64,000 bases of DNA from Citrobacter sp. Res13-Sevr-PEB04-36. Lineage in GTDB: Bacteria; Pseudomonadota; Gammaproteobacteria; Enterobacterales; Enterobacteriaceae. The stretch's first letter is position 1. Every line of letters begins with the position of its first letter. The stretch spans positions 62,001 to 126,000 of the forward strand of contig NZ_JADABY010000065.1 in NCBI RefSeq assembly GCF_015672735.1, read 5' to 3'. The notes beneath the pieces are model-generated. The model had not been told where the DNA came from and ran no database searches. It worked only from the letters and a program-made list of their open reading frames with translations. Position numbers and translations under genes: made by a program. Below, in pieces: positions 1-8,508 of this stretch.

Positions 1-1
1 G

Positions 2-670
2 CTTACGCTGCTGGGACTGACACAAACATCACTGCAATACATCTTCTTTTATATTGGTCTGGCATTCACCACGGGCGTGAAAGGCTCAATCATGAACGCC
101 ACCGGAACGTTCTTTAGCGTGTTGCTGGCCCACTTTATCTATCAGAACGACAAGCTGAGCTACAACAAAGCGTTGGGCTGCATTCTGGGCTTCACTGGCG
201 TGATGGTGGTGAATTTTAACAGCGGGCTGATGGATTTCAGCTTTACCTTGTTAGGAGACGGTTCGGTAGTGATGGCGGCCTTTATTCTCTCTGCCGCTAC
301 GCTATACGGAAAACGTATTTCGCAGACGGTTGACCCGACGGTAATGACGGGGTATCAGCTGGGGATGGGCGGTCTGGCTCTGGTTATCGGTGGCTACGCT
401 TTTGGTGGGACGCTCACCGTACACGGCTCTGCGTCAGTGGCAATCCTGGGCTACCTGACGCTGCTCTCCTCGGTGGCCTTCGCACTGTGGAGTATTCTGC
501 TCAAATACAACCGCGTGGGAATGATCGCGCCGTTTAACTTCCTGATCCCGGTCTCTGGCGCGGTGCTGTCGTCGATTTTTCTTGGCGAGAACATTCTCGA
601 ATGGAAATACGCAGTGGCGCTGGTGCTGGTATGTTCGGGGATTTGGTGGGTGAATAAGGTGAAGCGGTAA
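2..670 (+). CDS. DMT/EamA-family transporter, 5' end outside window
   Basis: This is the C-terminal 222 residues of an inner-membrane drug/metabolite transporter; the frame is open to the first base, so the start lies upstream of the window. EamA proteins usually have about 300 residues and ten membrane helices as two five-helix repeats. What remains contains the end of the first repeat (motif KGSIMNATGTFFSVLLA) and a complete second repeat ending in a basic tail (WWVNKVKR). An internal GTG at position 77 is in frame but is probably not the start because coding sequence continues above it. Substrate cannot be read from sequence. A REP element follows the stop and ytfB converges from the other side. 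Confidence 0.85.
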   Translation, partial: LTLLGLTQTSLQYIFFYIGLAFTTGVKGSIMNATGTFFSVLLAHFIYQNDKLSYNKALGCILGFTGVMVVNFNSGLMDFSFTLLGDGSVVMAAFILSAATLYGKRISQTVDPTVMTGYQLGMGGLALVIGGYAFGGTLTVHGSASVAILGYLTLLSSVAFALWSILLKYNRVGMIAPFNFLIPVSGAVLSSIFLGENILEWKYAVALVLVCSGIWWVNKVKR

Positions 671-709
671 CACTTCACCTTGAAGTCTGATGGCACGGCC
701 GACTCTCTT

Positions 710-742
710 GTAGGCCGGGTAAGGCGAAGCCGCCACCCGGCA
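710..742. repeat. REP element
   Basis: A single REP-type inverted repeat (GTAGGCCGGGTAAGGCG...CCGCCACCCGGC) fills the gap between the transporter and the convergent ytfB gene. Confidence 0.8.
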
Positions 743-752
743 ATCAGCACGA

Positions 753-1403
753 TTAACGCGCGCGAATAAAGCTACCGTTAGGCTGGCGGGTAAACAACAC
801 CTGCTGACCGTTGCTGGTATCGATGGTTAACCCCGTGACCACGCCATTGGCATTCTGCCTGATTTGTATCATCTGACCGTCTTTCAGGTTGCTCAGCGGT
901 TTTCCTGCGCCTTCAACCTGCGCCATGGCATACACATCGGTCGGCGGAAGGCTATGGTCACGGAATACCTGGGCCAGCGTTTTTCCGGAGTCTACACGAT
1001 AGGTACGCCACTGCTGGTCAATCCCGCTATCTGGCTGGAAAGGCTGCGTCTGGGGTTGGGACTGTTGGGCTTGCGGCTGCGCGTCGGGATCGCCTTCCTG
1101 GATGGGTTCCGGTGCGACCGGCGCCATCTGACCCGGATCGTTTTGCGGAGCGACCAGTTGCGCCTGAAGCTGGGCTTCAGTAGGTGGCTGCGACTGTGAC
1201 TGGAAATCCAACTGGGCATCACGCGTGACCGCAGGAGTATCGCTGGTATCGTTGGAAGGGAGCAGGAAACCGATCACCAGTATGATGGCGGCAGCAATAA
1301 TGCCGCGGCGATGCATAGGCGGTAGCGGGTCCATAATGCGAAAATTGTCCGGTGCATGCCAGATTTTCGCCAGGGTTGGTTTTAATTCAAAGCGCCCGGG
1401 CAT
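753..1403 (-). CDS. ytfB: Cell-division protein YtfB (OapA/LysM-like)
   Basis: This 216-residue protein matches E. coli YtfB, a bitopic inner-membrane protein linked to cell division and glycan binding. Residues 1-30 are cytoplasmic and basic, and one transmembrane helix follows at about 33-49 (GIIAAAIILVIGFLLPS). A Gln/Pro-rich periplasmic linker spans about 60-130. The C-terminal OapA/LysM-like domain (about 131-216) starts at WRTYRVDSGKTLAQVFRDH and ends in FIRAR. The linker is slightly longer than the one I recall from K-12 (212 residues). It is divergent from fklB, with about 219 bp between the starts, as in E. coli. Confidence 0.93.
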   Translation of the reverse strand: MPGRFELKPTLAKIWHAPDNFRIMDPLPPMHRRGIIAAAIILVIGFLLPSNDTSDTPAVTRDAQLDFQSQSQPPTEAQLQAQLVAPQNDPGQMAPVAPEPIQEGDPDAQPQAQQSQPQTQPFQPDSGIDQQWRTYRVDSGKTLAQVFRDHSLPPTDVYAMAQVEGAGKPLSNLKDGQMIQIRQNANGVVTGLTIDTSNGQQVLFTRQPNGSFIRAR

Positions 1404-1622
1404 GGCTTTCCTCCTGCTCCGCGTCTCGTTCCTGAATCATAGAGTATAGATGCCTGATTCTATGATATTTGCCTTCGTGCCCGCTTTCGTGACGTCAACG
1501 CGGGATATTCCTATTGTTTATGTTTCCTCGCGATTTGTCATCTGTTCCCGAGACAAAGTTTTACCGGATGCGGCATGGCTGCTATGCTGCCCGCTACTTT
1601 ACATCCGATGAAAGGAAATATG

Positions 1623-2243
1623 ATGGCCACCCCGACTTTTGACACTATCGAAGCGCAAGCAAGCTACGGCATTGGTTTGCAGGTAGGACAGCAGCTGAGC
1701 GAATCCGGTCTGGAAGGGCTGTTGCCTGAAGCACTGGTAGCGGGTATCGCTGACGCGCTGGAAGGCAAACATCCAGCCGTACCGGTTGACGTTGTGCACC
1801 GTGCGCTGCGTGAAATCCACGAGCGTGCTGATGCAGTGCGTCGCGAGCGTTTCCAGGCTATGGCCGCTGATGGCGTCAAATATCTGGAAGAAAACCGCGA
1901 GAAAGATGGCGTAAACAGCACTGAATCCGGTCTGCAGTTCCGCGTTCTGACGCAGGGCGAAGGGGCTATCCCGGCACGTACCGACCGTGTACGCGTGCAC
2001 TACACCGGTAAACTGATCGACGGTACCGTGTTCGACAGCTCCGTTGCCCGTGGTGAACCGGCTGAATTCCCGGTTAACGGCGTTATCCCTGGCTGGATTG
2101 AAGCGCTGACCCTGATGCCAGTGGGTTCCAAATGGGAACTGACCATTCCTCAGGAGCTGGCTTACGGTGAGCGTGGCGCGGGTGCGTCCATTCCTCCGTT
2201 CAGCACCCTGGTATTCGACGTTGAGCTGCTCGAAATCCTGTAA
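1623..2243 (+). CDS. fklB: FKBP22 peptidyl-prolyl cis-trans isomerase FklB
   Basis: FklB is a dimeric FK506-binding-type prolyl isomerase; the protein is nearly identical to E. coli FklB and has the same length (206 residues). An N-terminal helical dimerisation region (about 1-90) is joined by a long helix to a C-terminal FKBP domain (about 100-206) carrying [28 protein letters not shown] and the AYGERGAG loop. Two adjacent ATG codons (1620 and 1623) follow an AAAGGA ribosome site; the second gives the E. coli length and the MATPTF start. No signal peptide is seen, so it is cytoplasmic. Confidence 0.95.
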   Translation: MATPTFDTIEAQASYGIGLQVGQQLSESGLEGLLPEALVAGIADALEGKHPAVPVDVVHRALREIHERADAVRRERFQAMAADGVKYLEENREKDGVNSTESGLQFRVLTQGEGAIPARTDRVRVHYTGKLIDGTVFDSSVARGEPAEFPVNGVIPGWIEALTLMPVGSKWELTIPQELAYGERGAGASIPPFSTLVFDVELLEIL

Positions 2244-2551
2244 GCAGTGACTTCTGTTCCCCTCAGCCTTGGGGGGAACAGAAAAATAGCGTGAAAAGCT
2301 ATAGTTATACCAATGTCGATATTTTATCTTGCAAATGTCGTACTTGCGCGTATTTTTGTGAGCTGATTCGCGCTATCAGAGTGATATGACACTCACTTTA
2401 AACATAAAATTAACATTATATCTAAATCTTAGTATTCATCCCGCCAATTCTTACCTAATATCGATGAGTCCTGATAACAGGATCGTCGTATCATAGACAC
2501 ACCAAAGGCCGTAGAGCCTGAACAACACAGACAGGTACAGGAAGAAAAAAC
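2244..2551 (+). promoter_or_regulatory. fklB-cycA intergenic region and cycA leader
   Basis: About 308 bases without a gene. Beyond the fklB hairpin the region is AT-rich and should hold the cycA promoter and leader. The leader just before cycA is CA/AG-rich (GAACAACACAGACAGGTACAGGAAG), and the ribosome site AGGAAGAA precedes the cycA ATG. In E. coli and Salmonella cycA translation is repressed by the sRNA GcvB through C/A-rich sequence near the start, so a similar target is likely here by analogy. No riboswitch fold or other gene was recognised. Confidence 0.45.
2254..2281 (+). terminator. Rho-independent-like terminator after fklB
   Basis: A stem CTGTTCCCC/GGGGAACAG starts ten bases after the fklB stop. 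It is followed by A-rich rather than T-rich sequence on the plus strand, so it may act weakly or mainly protect the 3' end. Confidence 0.55.
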
Positions 2552-3961
2552 ATGGTAGATCAGGTAAAAGTCGAAGCCGTTGAAGAGGCTTCGTCTGAAC
2601 AGTCGCTGCGGCGCAATCTCACAAACCGTCATATTCAACTTATTGCCATTGGTGGCGCTATCGGTACCGGCCTGTTTATGGGCTCCGGGAAAACCATCAG
2701 CCTCGCCGGGCCGTCGATCATCTTTGTTTATATGATCATCGGTTTTATGCTGTTTTTCGTGATGCGTGCAATGGGGGAATTGCTGCTCTCGAATCTCGAA
2801 TACAAATCTTTTAGTGATTTTGCCTCCGACCTGCTCGGGCCATGGGCTGGGTATTTTACCGGCTGGACCTATTGGTTTTGCTGGGTCGTGACCGGGATGG
2901 CGGACGTCGTTGCCATTACCGCGTATGCGCAATTCTGGTTCCCTGGGCTATCCGACTGGGTGGCATCACTGGCGGTAATCATTCTGCTGCTGGTCCTCAA
3001 CCTCGCCACGGTGAAAATGTTTGGTGAGATGGAATTCTGGTTTGCGATGATCAAAATTGTCGCCATCGTCGGCCTGATCGTGGTTGGTCTGGTGATGGTG
3101 CTGACGCACTTCCAGTCACCTACTGGCGTTCAGGCATCGTTCACCCACCTGTGGAATGACGGTGGCTGGTTCCCGAAAGGCCTGAGCGGCTTCTTTGCGG
3201 GCTTCCAGATTGCGGTGTTCGCGTTCGTGGGTATTGAACTGGTTGGGACGACGGCGGCGGAAACCAAAGATCCGGAGAAATCCCTGCCGCGCGCGATTAA
3301 CTCGATTCCAATCCGTATCATCATGTTCTACGTGTTCGCGCTGATTGTGATTATGTCCGTCACCCCGTGGGGCTCGGTGGTTCCAACCAAGAGCCCGTTT
3401 GTCGAACTGTTTGTGCTGGTCGGCTTGCCGGCGGCGGCGAGTCTGATTAACTTTGTGGTTCTGACGTCTGCGGCGTCTTCTGCAAACAGCGGTGTGTTCT
3501 CGACTAGCCGTATGTTATTCGGTCTGGCGCAGGAAGGCGTGGCACCGAAAGCGTTCGCCAAGCTGTCTAAACGTGCTGTTCCGGCGAAAGGCTTAACCTT
3601 CTCCTGTATCTGCCTGCTGGGCGGCGTGGTGATGCTGTACGTTAACCCAAGCGTGATCGGTGCGTTCACCATGATCACCACCGTATCGGCGATTCTGTTC
3701 ATGTTTGTCTGGACCATCATTCTTTGCTCGTACCTGGTGTACCGCAAACAGCGTCCGCACCTGCATGAGAAGTCGATCTATAAAATGCCGTTAGGCAAGG
3801 TGATGTGCTGGGTGTGCATGGCGTTCTTTGTGTTCGTACTGGTACTGCTGACGCTGGAAGAGGATACCCGTCAGGCGCTGATCGTCACGCCGCTGTGGTT
3901 CATTGCGCTGGGGCTGGGCTGGTTGTTTATCGGTAAGAAACGTATGGCAGGTGTCCGCTAA
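2552..3961 (+). CDS. cycA: D-serine/D-alanine/glycine:H+ symporter CycA
   Basis: CycA is an amino-acid permease of the APC superfamily (AAT family) in the inner membrane. It takes up glycine, D-alanine, D-serine and the antibiotic D-cycloserine. The 469-residue protein aligns over its whole length with E. coli CycA (470). The N-terminus is cytoplasmic, and the first helix carries the APC signature IGGAIGTGLFMGSG at about residues 33-46. Twelve hydrophobic segments follow, and the C-terminal tail is GKKRMAGVR. It stands alone as a transcription unit and is followed by two hairpins. Divergence from K-12 is confined mainly to residues 8-16 and the last five. Confidence 0.96.
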   Translation: MVDQVKVEAVEEASSEQSLRRNLTNRHIQLIAIGGAIGTGLFMGSGKTISLAGPSIIFVYMIIGFMLFFVMRAMGELLLSNLEYKSFSDFASDLLGPWAGYFTGWTYWFCWVVTGMADVVAITAYAQFWFPGLSDWVASLAVIILLLVLNLATVKMFGEMEFWFAMIKIVAIVGLIVVGLVMVLTHFQSPTGVQASFTHLWNDGGWFPKGLSGFFAGFQIAVFAFVGIELVGTTAAETKDPEKSLPRAINSIPIRIIMFYVFALIVIMSVTPWGSVVPTKSPFVELFVLVGLPAAASLINFVVLTSAASSANSGVFSTSRMLFGLAQEGVAPKAFAKLSKRAVPAKGLTFSCICLLGGVVMLYVNPSVIGAFTMITTVSAILFMFVWTIILCSYLVYRKQRPHLHEKSIYKMPLGKVMCWVCMAFFVFVLVLLTLEEDTRQALIVTPLWFIALGLGWLFIGKKRMAGVR

Positions 3962-3968
3962 TAAAAAA

Positions 3969-3987
3969 AGAGCCGCGACGCGGCTCT
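3969..3987. terminator. Hairpin after cycA
   Basis: A perfect nine-base-pair stem (AGAGCCGCG-A-CGCGGCTCT) starts eight bases after the cycA stop. It is preceded by an A-run, which becomes a T-run for minus-strand transcripts, so it suits termination of ytfE mRNA as well. Confidence 0.7.
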
Positions 3988-4003
3988 AATACTTCATAAA
4001 TCA

Positions 4004-4026
4004 GGGCGCTCTCAGGCGCCCTTTTT
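4004..4026 (+). terminator. Rho-independent terminator, cycA side
   Basis: A GC-rich stem (GGGCGC...GCGCCC) is followed directly by TTTTT on the plus strand. It overlaps the last bases of the convergent ytfE gene. Confidence 0.75.
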
Positions 4027-4687
4027 ATTCACCAGCGAGGGCACGCGGGAACAACACATTGTTTTCCAGACTGATGTGTTCCATCAGGTCGTCGATCAGT
4101 TCGTTAATGCCGTTATACATGGCTTTCCAGGTGGTGCAGGCTTCCGGCGGTGGCGTCACGTTTTGGGTGATGTGCTTGATCACTTCGACCAGCTCACCAG
4201 CGTCGTCATGCTCGCTTTCCATCACGCTGATTGGCCCCATCGCCTGGCTACCCATTCCCTGTTTGATCATCGGGAACAGGATCTGCTCTTCTTTCATCAT
4301 GTGGCTGGACAGTTCGTCATGCAGCATGGTCAGGTTTTTCGCCAGACCGCGCGGTACGTTTGGCTTGTCTGCGTGCACGCGTTCAACTTTGGTGGCCTGC
4401 AGGATCAGTTCCGGCAGCTGTTCGCGGTGGCGGTCATGATAACGAACGACGATATGGTCGATAATTTCTGCCAGTGCCACGCTGCGCCAGTCTTTTTCCA
4501 GCGGTTGCTCAGCCAGTTTTGCCAGTTCGGCTTCGATAGCCTCGACATCCAGCTCTTTACGTGCGGCAGCGCGTGCCAGCGTTTGCTTACCGCCGCAGCA
4601 GTAATCCATATCGTACTTACGAAACAGTGCCGAAGCGCGAGGAATAGAGAGCGCCAGTTCACCTAAAGGTTGATCGCGATAAGACAT
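4025..4687 (-). CDS. ytfE: Di-iron iron-sulfur cluster repair protein YtfE (RIC)
   Basis: YtfE (220 residues) is the cytoplasmic repair-of-iron-centres protein, which protects and restores Fe-S clusters after nitrosative or oxidative damage. The N-terminal ScdA-type domain carries the Cys30-Cys31 pair (DYCCGGK). The C-terminal four-helix bundle keeps all six expected di-iron ligands: His84, His129, Glu133, His160, His204 and Glu208. Length and ligands match E. coli YtfE. The start is preceded by a match to the NsrR operator (separate entry), indicating nitric-oxide induction. In E. coli the next gene is ytfF; here a chemoreceptor gene lies between them, transcribed divergently. Confidence 0.96.
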   Translation of the reverse strand: MSYRDQPLGELALSIPRASALFRKYDMDYCCGGKQTLARAAARKELDVEAIEAELAKLAEQPLEKDWRSVALAEIIDHIVVRYHDRHREQLPELILQATKVERVHADKPNVPRGLAKNLTMLHDELSSHMMKEEQILFPMIKQGMGSQAMGPISVMESEHDDAGELVEVIKHITQNVTPPPEACTTWKAMYNGINELIDDLMEHISLENNVLFPRALAGE

Positions 4688-4713
4688 AGCCGTTACCTCA
4701 TTCTCAATAATAT

Positions 4714-4736
4714 AAGATGTATTTTAAATGCAACTT
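4714..4736 (-). promoter_or_regulatory. NsrR binding site upstream of ytfE
   Basis: The 23-bp 11-1-11 imperfect palindrome has left arm AAGATGTATTT and right arm AAATGCAACTT around a central T. It closely matches the known NsrR consensus (AAGATGYATTT and its complement). It lies 27 bp upstream of the ytfE start, where NsrR would block transcription until NO disassembles its Fe-S cluster. Regulation is inferred from the match and from known E. coli ytfE control. Confidence 0.85.
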
Positions 4737-4865
4737 ATAGTGAAGGATATACCCCTTTCGGGGTGGTGGGATTTGTGATGGTTGTCACGAAAATTTCTTA
4801 TGCCGTTAACCTGCTGAATCTTATTGAAAAGGCGCAAAGCGGCGAAAAAAGCCGCGTCAGAAGAT

Positions 4866-4892
4866 TAAATAAGCGGACGTGGCTGCCGATAG
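4866..4892 (+). promoter_or_regulatory. Sigma-28 (FliA) promoter of chemoreceptor gene 1
   Basis: TAAATAAG, an 11-base spacer and GCCGATAG match the flagellar sigma-28 consensus (TAAAGTTT-N11-GCCGATAA): the -35 core TAAA and 7 of 8 bases of the -10. It lies about 40 bp upstream of the chemoreceptor start, as expected for class 3 flagellar/chemotaxis genes. Confidence 0.8.
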
Positions 4893-4932
4893 TTAGACCT
4901 CAGACAATACCTGCATAATAAAAAGGCAACAG

Positions 4933-6504
4933 ATGTTCAAACGAATCAAAGTGATAACCTTACTTATCACCGTGTTACTTTCCCTGGGCGCGATGCAGCT
5001 CATTTCAGCAGGCGTCTTTATTGGCGCACTCAACAACGATAAGCAAAATTTTAACGTGTCTCAGCTTTCCAGCCAGAATGTGGCCGAATTTACCGATGCG
5101 TGGATTAGCCTGAACCAGGCGCGCGTCACGCTCAACCGGGGCATGTTGCGTCTGCAGGGCACGATGGCCAGCGAAGTTAACGGCGGGCAGCTAACAGAGC
5201 TGGTAAGTACGGCAAATCGCCTGCTGGCAGAAGCAAAAGAGCATTACGATAAATACTATGCGCTGCCGGAAACGCCGGGTCTGGATGAACATCTGGCCGA
5301 CCGGCTGGAAGAACAGTACGGCATTTATTCGACCACACTGGCCAAAATGAACGTGCTGTTGGCGGAAGGCAAACTGGAAGATATGTTCAAACAGAATGCC
5401 GAACAAAAGCAGACGGCAATGCAGGGTGTTTATCAGGAATGGCGTGCGGCGCAATCCGCGCTGGCAAATTCGGGCGTGCAGGATAACGAAAATGACTACC
5501 AGAAGATCATCTGGCTGCTGTCTGCCGTCATGCTAATTGTGGTCACGGTGATTGTCGTTAGCTGGATAGCCATGCAGCGCGTGCTGTTGAAGCCACTGCG
5601 CGAGGTAATGGAACATATTCGCCATATCGCTGCAGGTGACCTGACCCACAGCATTAGCGCTGACGGCAGCAATGAAATGGCGCTGCTGGCACGTAACGTC
5701 CGCGACATGCAACAGTCGCTGGCGAACACGGTTAGCGTGGTGCGCGACGGGGCCGATACCATTTACACCGGGGCGGGTGAAATCGCGGCGGGCAGTAACG
5801 ATCTCTCCTCGCGTACCGAACAGCAGGCCGCATCGCTGGAGGAAACCGCTGCCAGCATGGAACAGCTTACCGCCACTGTGAAGCAGAATGCGGATAATGC
5901 ACGACAGGCGACTAGCCTGGCAAAAAATGCCTCGCAGACGGCGCAAAAAGGCGGCACGGTGGTTGATGGCGTGGTGCGTACCATGGATGAAATCGCCACC
6001 AGTTCCAGCAAAATTGCGCAAATTACCACTGTTATTGACGGTATTGCCTTCCAGACCAATATTCTGGCGCTAAACGCGGCGGTAGAAGCGGCGCGGGCTG
6101 GTGAGCAGGGGCGCGGATTTGCGGTAGTAGCAGGAGAAGTGCGAACCCTGGCGCAGCGCAGCGCGCAGGCAGCGAAAGAGATTAAGGCCCTGATTGATGA
6201 TTCCGGTCATCGGGTCAATGCTGGTACTGCACTGGTGCATGAAGCGGGTAAAACAATGGCGGAGATCGTCAGCGCCGTCACCCGCGTGACCGATATCATG
6301 GGTGAGATTGCTTCGGCCTCTGATGAACAGAGCCGGGGAATCGATCAGGTTGGTCAGGCCGTTGCTGAGATGGATCGCGTGACGCAGCAAAACGCCTCGC
6401 TGGTGGAAGAATCTGCGTCAGCGGCGGCTGCACTTGAAGAGCAGGCGGCACGCCTGAATCAGACCGTTGCAGTGTTTAAAGTGTCGCGCCGGATGGTGGC
6501 GTAA
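4933..6504 (+). CDS. Methyl-accepting chemotaxis protein (Tsr/Tar-type)
   Basis: This 523-residue transmembrane chemoreceptor has the Tsr/Tar layout. Helix 1 is at about 7-30, followed by a periplasmic four-helix TarH-type ligand domain (about 31-190) and helix 2 at about 193-214. A HAMP domain (about 215-268) and a long cytoplasmic coiled coil follow, with the conserved hairpin tip [20 protein letters not shown]. The periplasmic alpha-1 segment keeps a Tsr-like TLNR...R pattern, suggesting a small carboxylated ligand; that is inference. The protein ends at VSRRMVA and lacks the NWETF-type pentapeptide that tethers CheR/CheB in Tsr and Tar, so adaptation probably depends on partner receptors. 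It sits between ytfE and ytfF, which I recall as adjacent in E. coli. Confidence 0.93.
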   Translation: MFKRIKVITLLITVLLSLGAMQLISAGVFIGALNNDKQNFNVSQLSSQNVAEFTDAWISLNQARVTLNRGMLRLQGTMASEVNGGQLTELVSTANRLLAEAKEHYDKYYALPETPGLDEHLADRLEEQYGIYSTTLAKMNVLLAEGKLEDMFKQNAEQKQTAMQGVYQEWRAAQSALANSGVQDNENDYQKIIWLLSAVMLIVVTVIVVSWIAMQRVLLKPLREVMEHIRHIAAGDLTHSISADGSNEMALLARNVRDMQQSLANTVSVVRDGADTIYTGAGEIAAGSNDLSSRTEQQAASLEETAASMEQLTATVKQNADNARQATSLAKNASQTAQKGGTVVDGVVRTMDEIATSSSKIAQITTVIDGIAFQTNILALNAAVEAARAGEQGRGFAVVAGEVRTLAQRSAQAAKEIKALIDDSGHRVNAGTALVHEAGKTMAEIVSAVTRVTDIMGEIASASDEQSRGIDQVGQAVAEMDRVTQQNASLVEESASAAAALEEQAARLNQTVAVFKVSRRMVA

Positions 6505-6560
6505 ACGCCTTATCCGGCCTATTATCGCGTAGGCCGGATAAGCGCAGCGCCATTCGGCAC
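6487..6560. repeat. BIME (paired REP elements)
   Basis: Two REP units in opposite orientation (GCCGGATGGTGGCGTAAACG and TAGGCCGGATAAGCGCAGCG) lie between the convergent chemoreceptor and ytfF genes. The first overlaps the last codons of the chemoreceptor. Confidence 0.85.
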
Positions 6561-6561
6561 A

Positions 6562-7527
6562 TTATGATTGTGGAATCACGACGACGCTCGGTTTCTCCGG
6601 CTTGGCTTTGACGGCCACCACCACACCGATAACCAATAACGCGATGCCGCTAATCGTCAGCACCGGCGGCATTTCATGGCGCAAGATAAAGGTATACAGC
6701 AGTCCCGCCAGCGTCTCGAACACAATCAGCGGCCCGAGGATCACCGTCGGCAGCTTTTGGCTGGCGATGTTCCAGCACAATGCCCCCACCCACGAACACA
6801 GCACCGCAATGGCGACCATCAGGCTGATAAATACGCCCGGACGCGGGCCGAAGGGCAGGGAGAAGTCCGGCGTTTGCCCGTTCAGCCACAGGCAGGCCGC
6901 AATGTAACCGAGCAGAGAAACGGGCAGCGTCACCAGCGCCTGGGCGGTGGCCCACATCATCGGATGCTTATCAGGGTTTTCACGCAGCCAACGGGCATTT
7001 CGCAGCGCATACCACGCCCAGCACACCACGGAAACCAGTGCCAAGGCGATACCCGACCCGTAGCGCCAGCCGCTAAAATCAGGTAGCCCCTGATTCAACT
7101 CAGAAATATTCACGCACAGCAGGCCAATGCCGATCAGCACCAGCGCCGGGGCCAAACGCCACCAGGATAATTTACCGTCACGCTGACTATAGAGCAGGTT
7201 GGCGAAGACCGGGATCACTACCGGTAACGTGCCGATGATCATCGTCGAGACCGGCGCGCCGGTGCGCTGAATGGCGCTGGCCAGACAAACATAATAAATC
7301 AGATTGCCCATCATCGTCAGTGCCAGCGCGGTTCTCCAGTCTTTGCACGACAGCTGACGCAGACGTCCGCGACCCAGCCAGGCCAGTGGCAGGGCAATCA
7401 GCCCTAGCGCCAGGTAGCGTCCCATCGACTGCAATACCGCCGGGTATTCCGGCACGATCAACGGCCCGACAAAAATCAGCCCCCACATCAACCCCGCCAG
7501 CAGGGCGTACAACACACCGCTAATCAT
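6562..7527 (-). CDS. ytfF: Inner-membrane EamA-type transporter YtfF
   Basis: This 321-residue DMT-superfamily transporter matches E. coli YtfF in length and sequence. It has ten hydrophobic segments in two EamA repeats (about 1-145 and 155-305) and a short hydrophilic tail rich in Lys and Pro. The start at 7527 (MISGVL) gives the E. coli length; an upstream in-frame ATG at 7551 would add eight polar residues and has no better ribosome site. Its substrate is unknown. An AraC-type regulator is encoded 75 bp upstream on the same strand. Confidence 0.9.
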   Translation of the reverse strand: MISGVLYALLAGLMWGLIFVGPLIVPEYPAVLQSMGRYLALGLIALPLAWLGRGRLRQLSCKDWRTALALTMMGNLIYYVCLASAIQRTGAPVSTMIIGTLPVVIPVFANLLYSQRDGKLSWWRLAPALVLIGIGLLCVNISELNQGLPDFSGWRYGSGIALALVSVVCWAWYALRNARWLRENPDKHPMMWATAQALVTLPVSLLGYIAACLWLNGQTPDFSLPFGPRPGVFISLMVAIAVLCSWVGALCWNIASQKLPTVILGPLIVFETLAGLLYTFILRHEMPPVLTISGIALLVIGVVVAVKAKPEKPSVVVIPQS

Positions 7528-7602
7528 TTTGACATCCACATCATTGAACATTACGCCGAGTGTAGGCAGGGAAAACGCCGCTGTATTGTATGAGATTGCG
7601 CA

Positions 7603-8427
7603 TTAGCGCGAATAAACCTGCTTCTGATAACGCACAGGCGTAATACCGTAGCGATGGGTAAACGCGCGGGTGAGGTGCGACTGGTCGGTCAGGCCGGTTG
7701 CCGCAGCAACGTCGGCGGCGGGCATACCGCGCGTGAGAAAATCTTTGGCGCGCCACAGGCGAACAGCCATGAGCATCTGATGCGGCGTGACGTGAAAGTG
7801 CAGTTTGAACTGGCGCTGAAAATGCCAGGGGCTAAGCGCAGCCACGCAGGCCAGTTCGTCGAGCGTAACCGGGTGCATGTAGTTATCATGCAGATACTCG
7901 CGCACGCGATCAAAGCGATGTGCGCCTTCCCGCGACACCGGCGCATGACGAGCCAGTGGCTGGAAGGTGTCGATCAGATCGAGCAGCAATCCTTTTTGTG
8001 CCAGCGGATCCTCGGTGTTCCACATCCCGTGGATCAGCGAACAGATCTGGCGTGAACGGTGGGGATCGTGGCGCGTCACATCATGGAACCACCAGTGGCG
8101 GATCCCGGTGACCTCCTGCAGAAGAGAGGGGTCGAGATAAATCATTCGGTAGCGCCAGCCGTCGGCGGTTTCAGCCTCGCCGGTGTGCAGCTCATCGGGA
8201 TTCATGGTCACGACGGAATGGGCCGGTGCCACATACTGGGTGCCACGATAGCGAAAACGCTCGGCGCCGGCTTCGATCGCGCCAATGCCAAACGCTTCGT
8301 GGGTATGAGGCTCAAACGCGTAACGTGAGATATGCGCATGATACAGCTCAACGCCCGGCACCTGTGCCAGATGGCGAAAACGGGCGCTGTCTTTCTCATC
8401 AATGAACTGCTCAGGTACACCCTGCAC
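7603..8427 (-). CDS. AraC-family transcriptional regulator
   Basis: This 274-residue regulator has an N-terminal cupin-type effector domain (AraC_binding, about 10-150; HAHISRYAFEPHTHEAFGIG) and two C-terminal helix-turn-helix motifs (about 175-270). The second HTH is followed by the AraC signature SHLTRAFTHRYGITPVRYQ. I prefer the GTG start at 8427, which is preceded by GGGGAGAG; the ATG at 8457 would add ten residues but has no ribosome site. Family members with this N-terminus often control a neighbouring exporter gene. ytfF is the obvious candidate target because it follows 75 bp downstream on the same strand. I do not recall this gene beside ytfF in K-12, so it may be an accessory addition. 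Confidence 0.85.
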   Translation of the reverse strand: MQGVPEQFIDEKDSARFRHLAQVPGVELYHAHISRYAFEPHTHEAFGIGAIEAGAERFRYRGTQYVAPAHSVVTMNPDELHTGEAETADGWRYRMIYLDPSLLQEVTGIRHWWFHDVTRHDPHRSRQICSLIHGMWNTEDPLAQKGLLLDLIDTFQPLARHAPVSREGAHRFDRVREYLHDNYMHPVTLDELACVAALSPWHFQRQFKLHFHVTPHQMLMAVRLWRAKDFLTRGMPAADVAAATGLTDQSHLTRAFTHRYGITPVRYQKQVYSR

Positions 8428-8508
8428 GTTATCTCTCCCCACGCATCGTCTTATCATTATCAGAGAGGATGCGCAGGGATGCCACCGTAATTAACCAAAT
8501 TTTAACAG

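Noticed and set aside
2284-2551. Possible glycine riboswitch in the cycA leader
   Set aside because: No glycine aptamer-like pairing was visible, and enterobacterial cycA is known to be controlled by an sRNA rather than a riboswitch.
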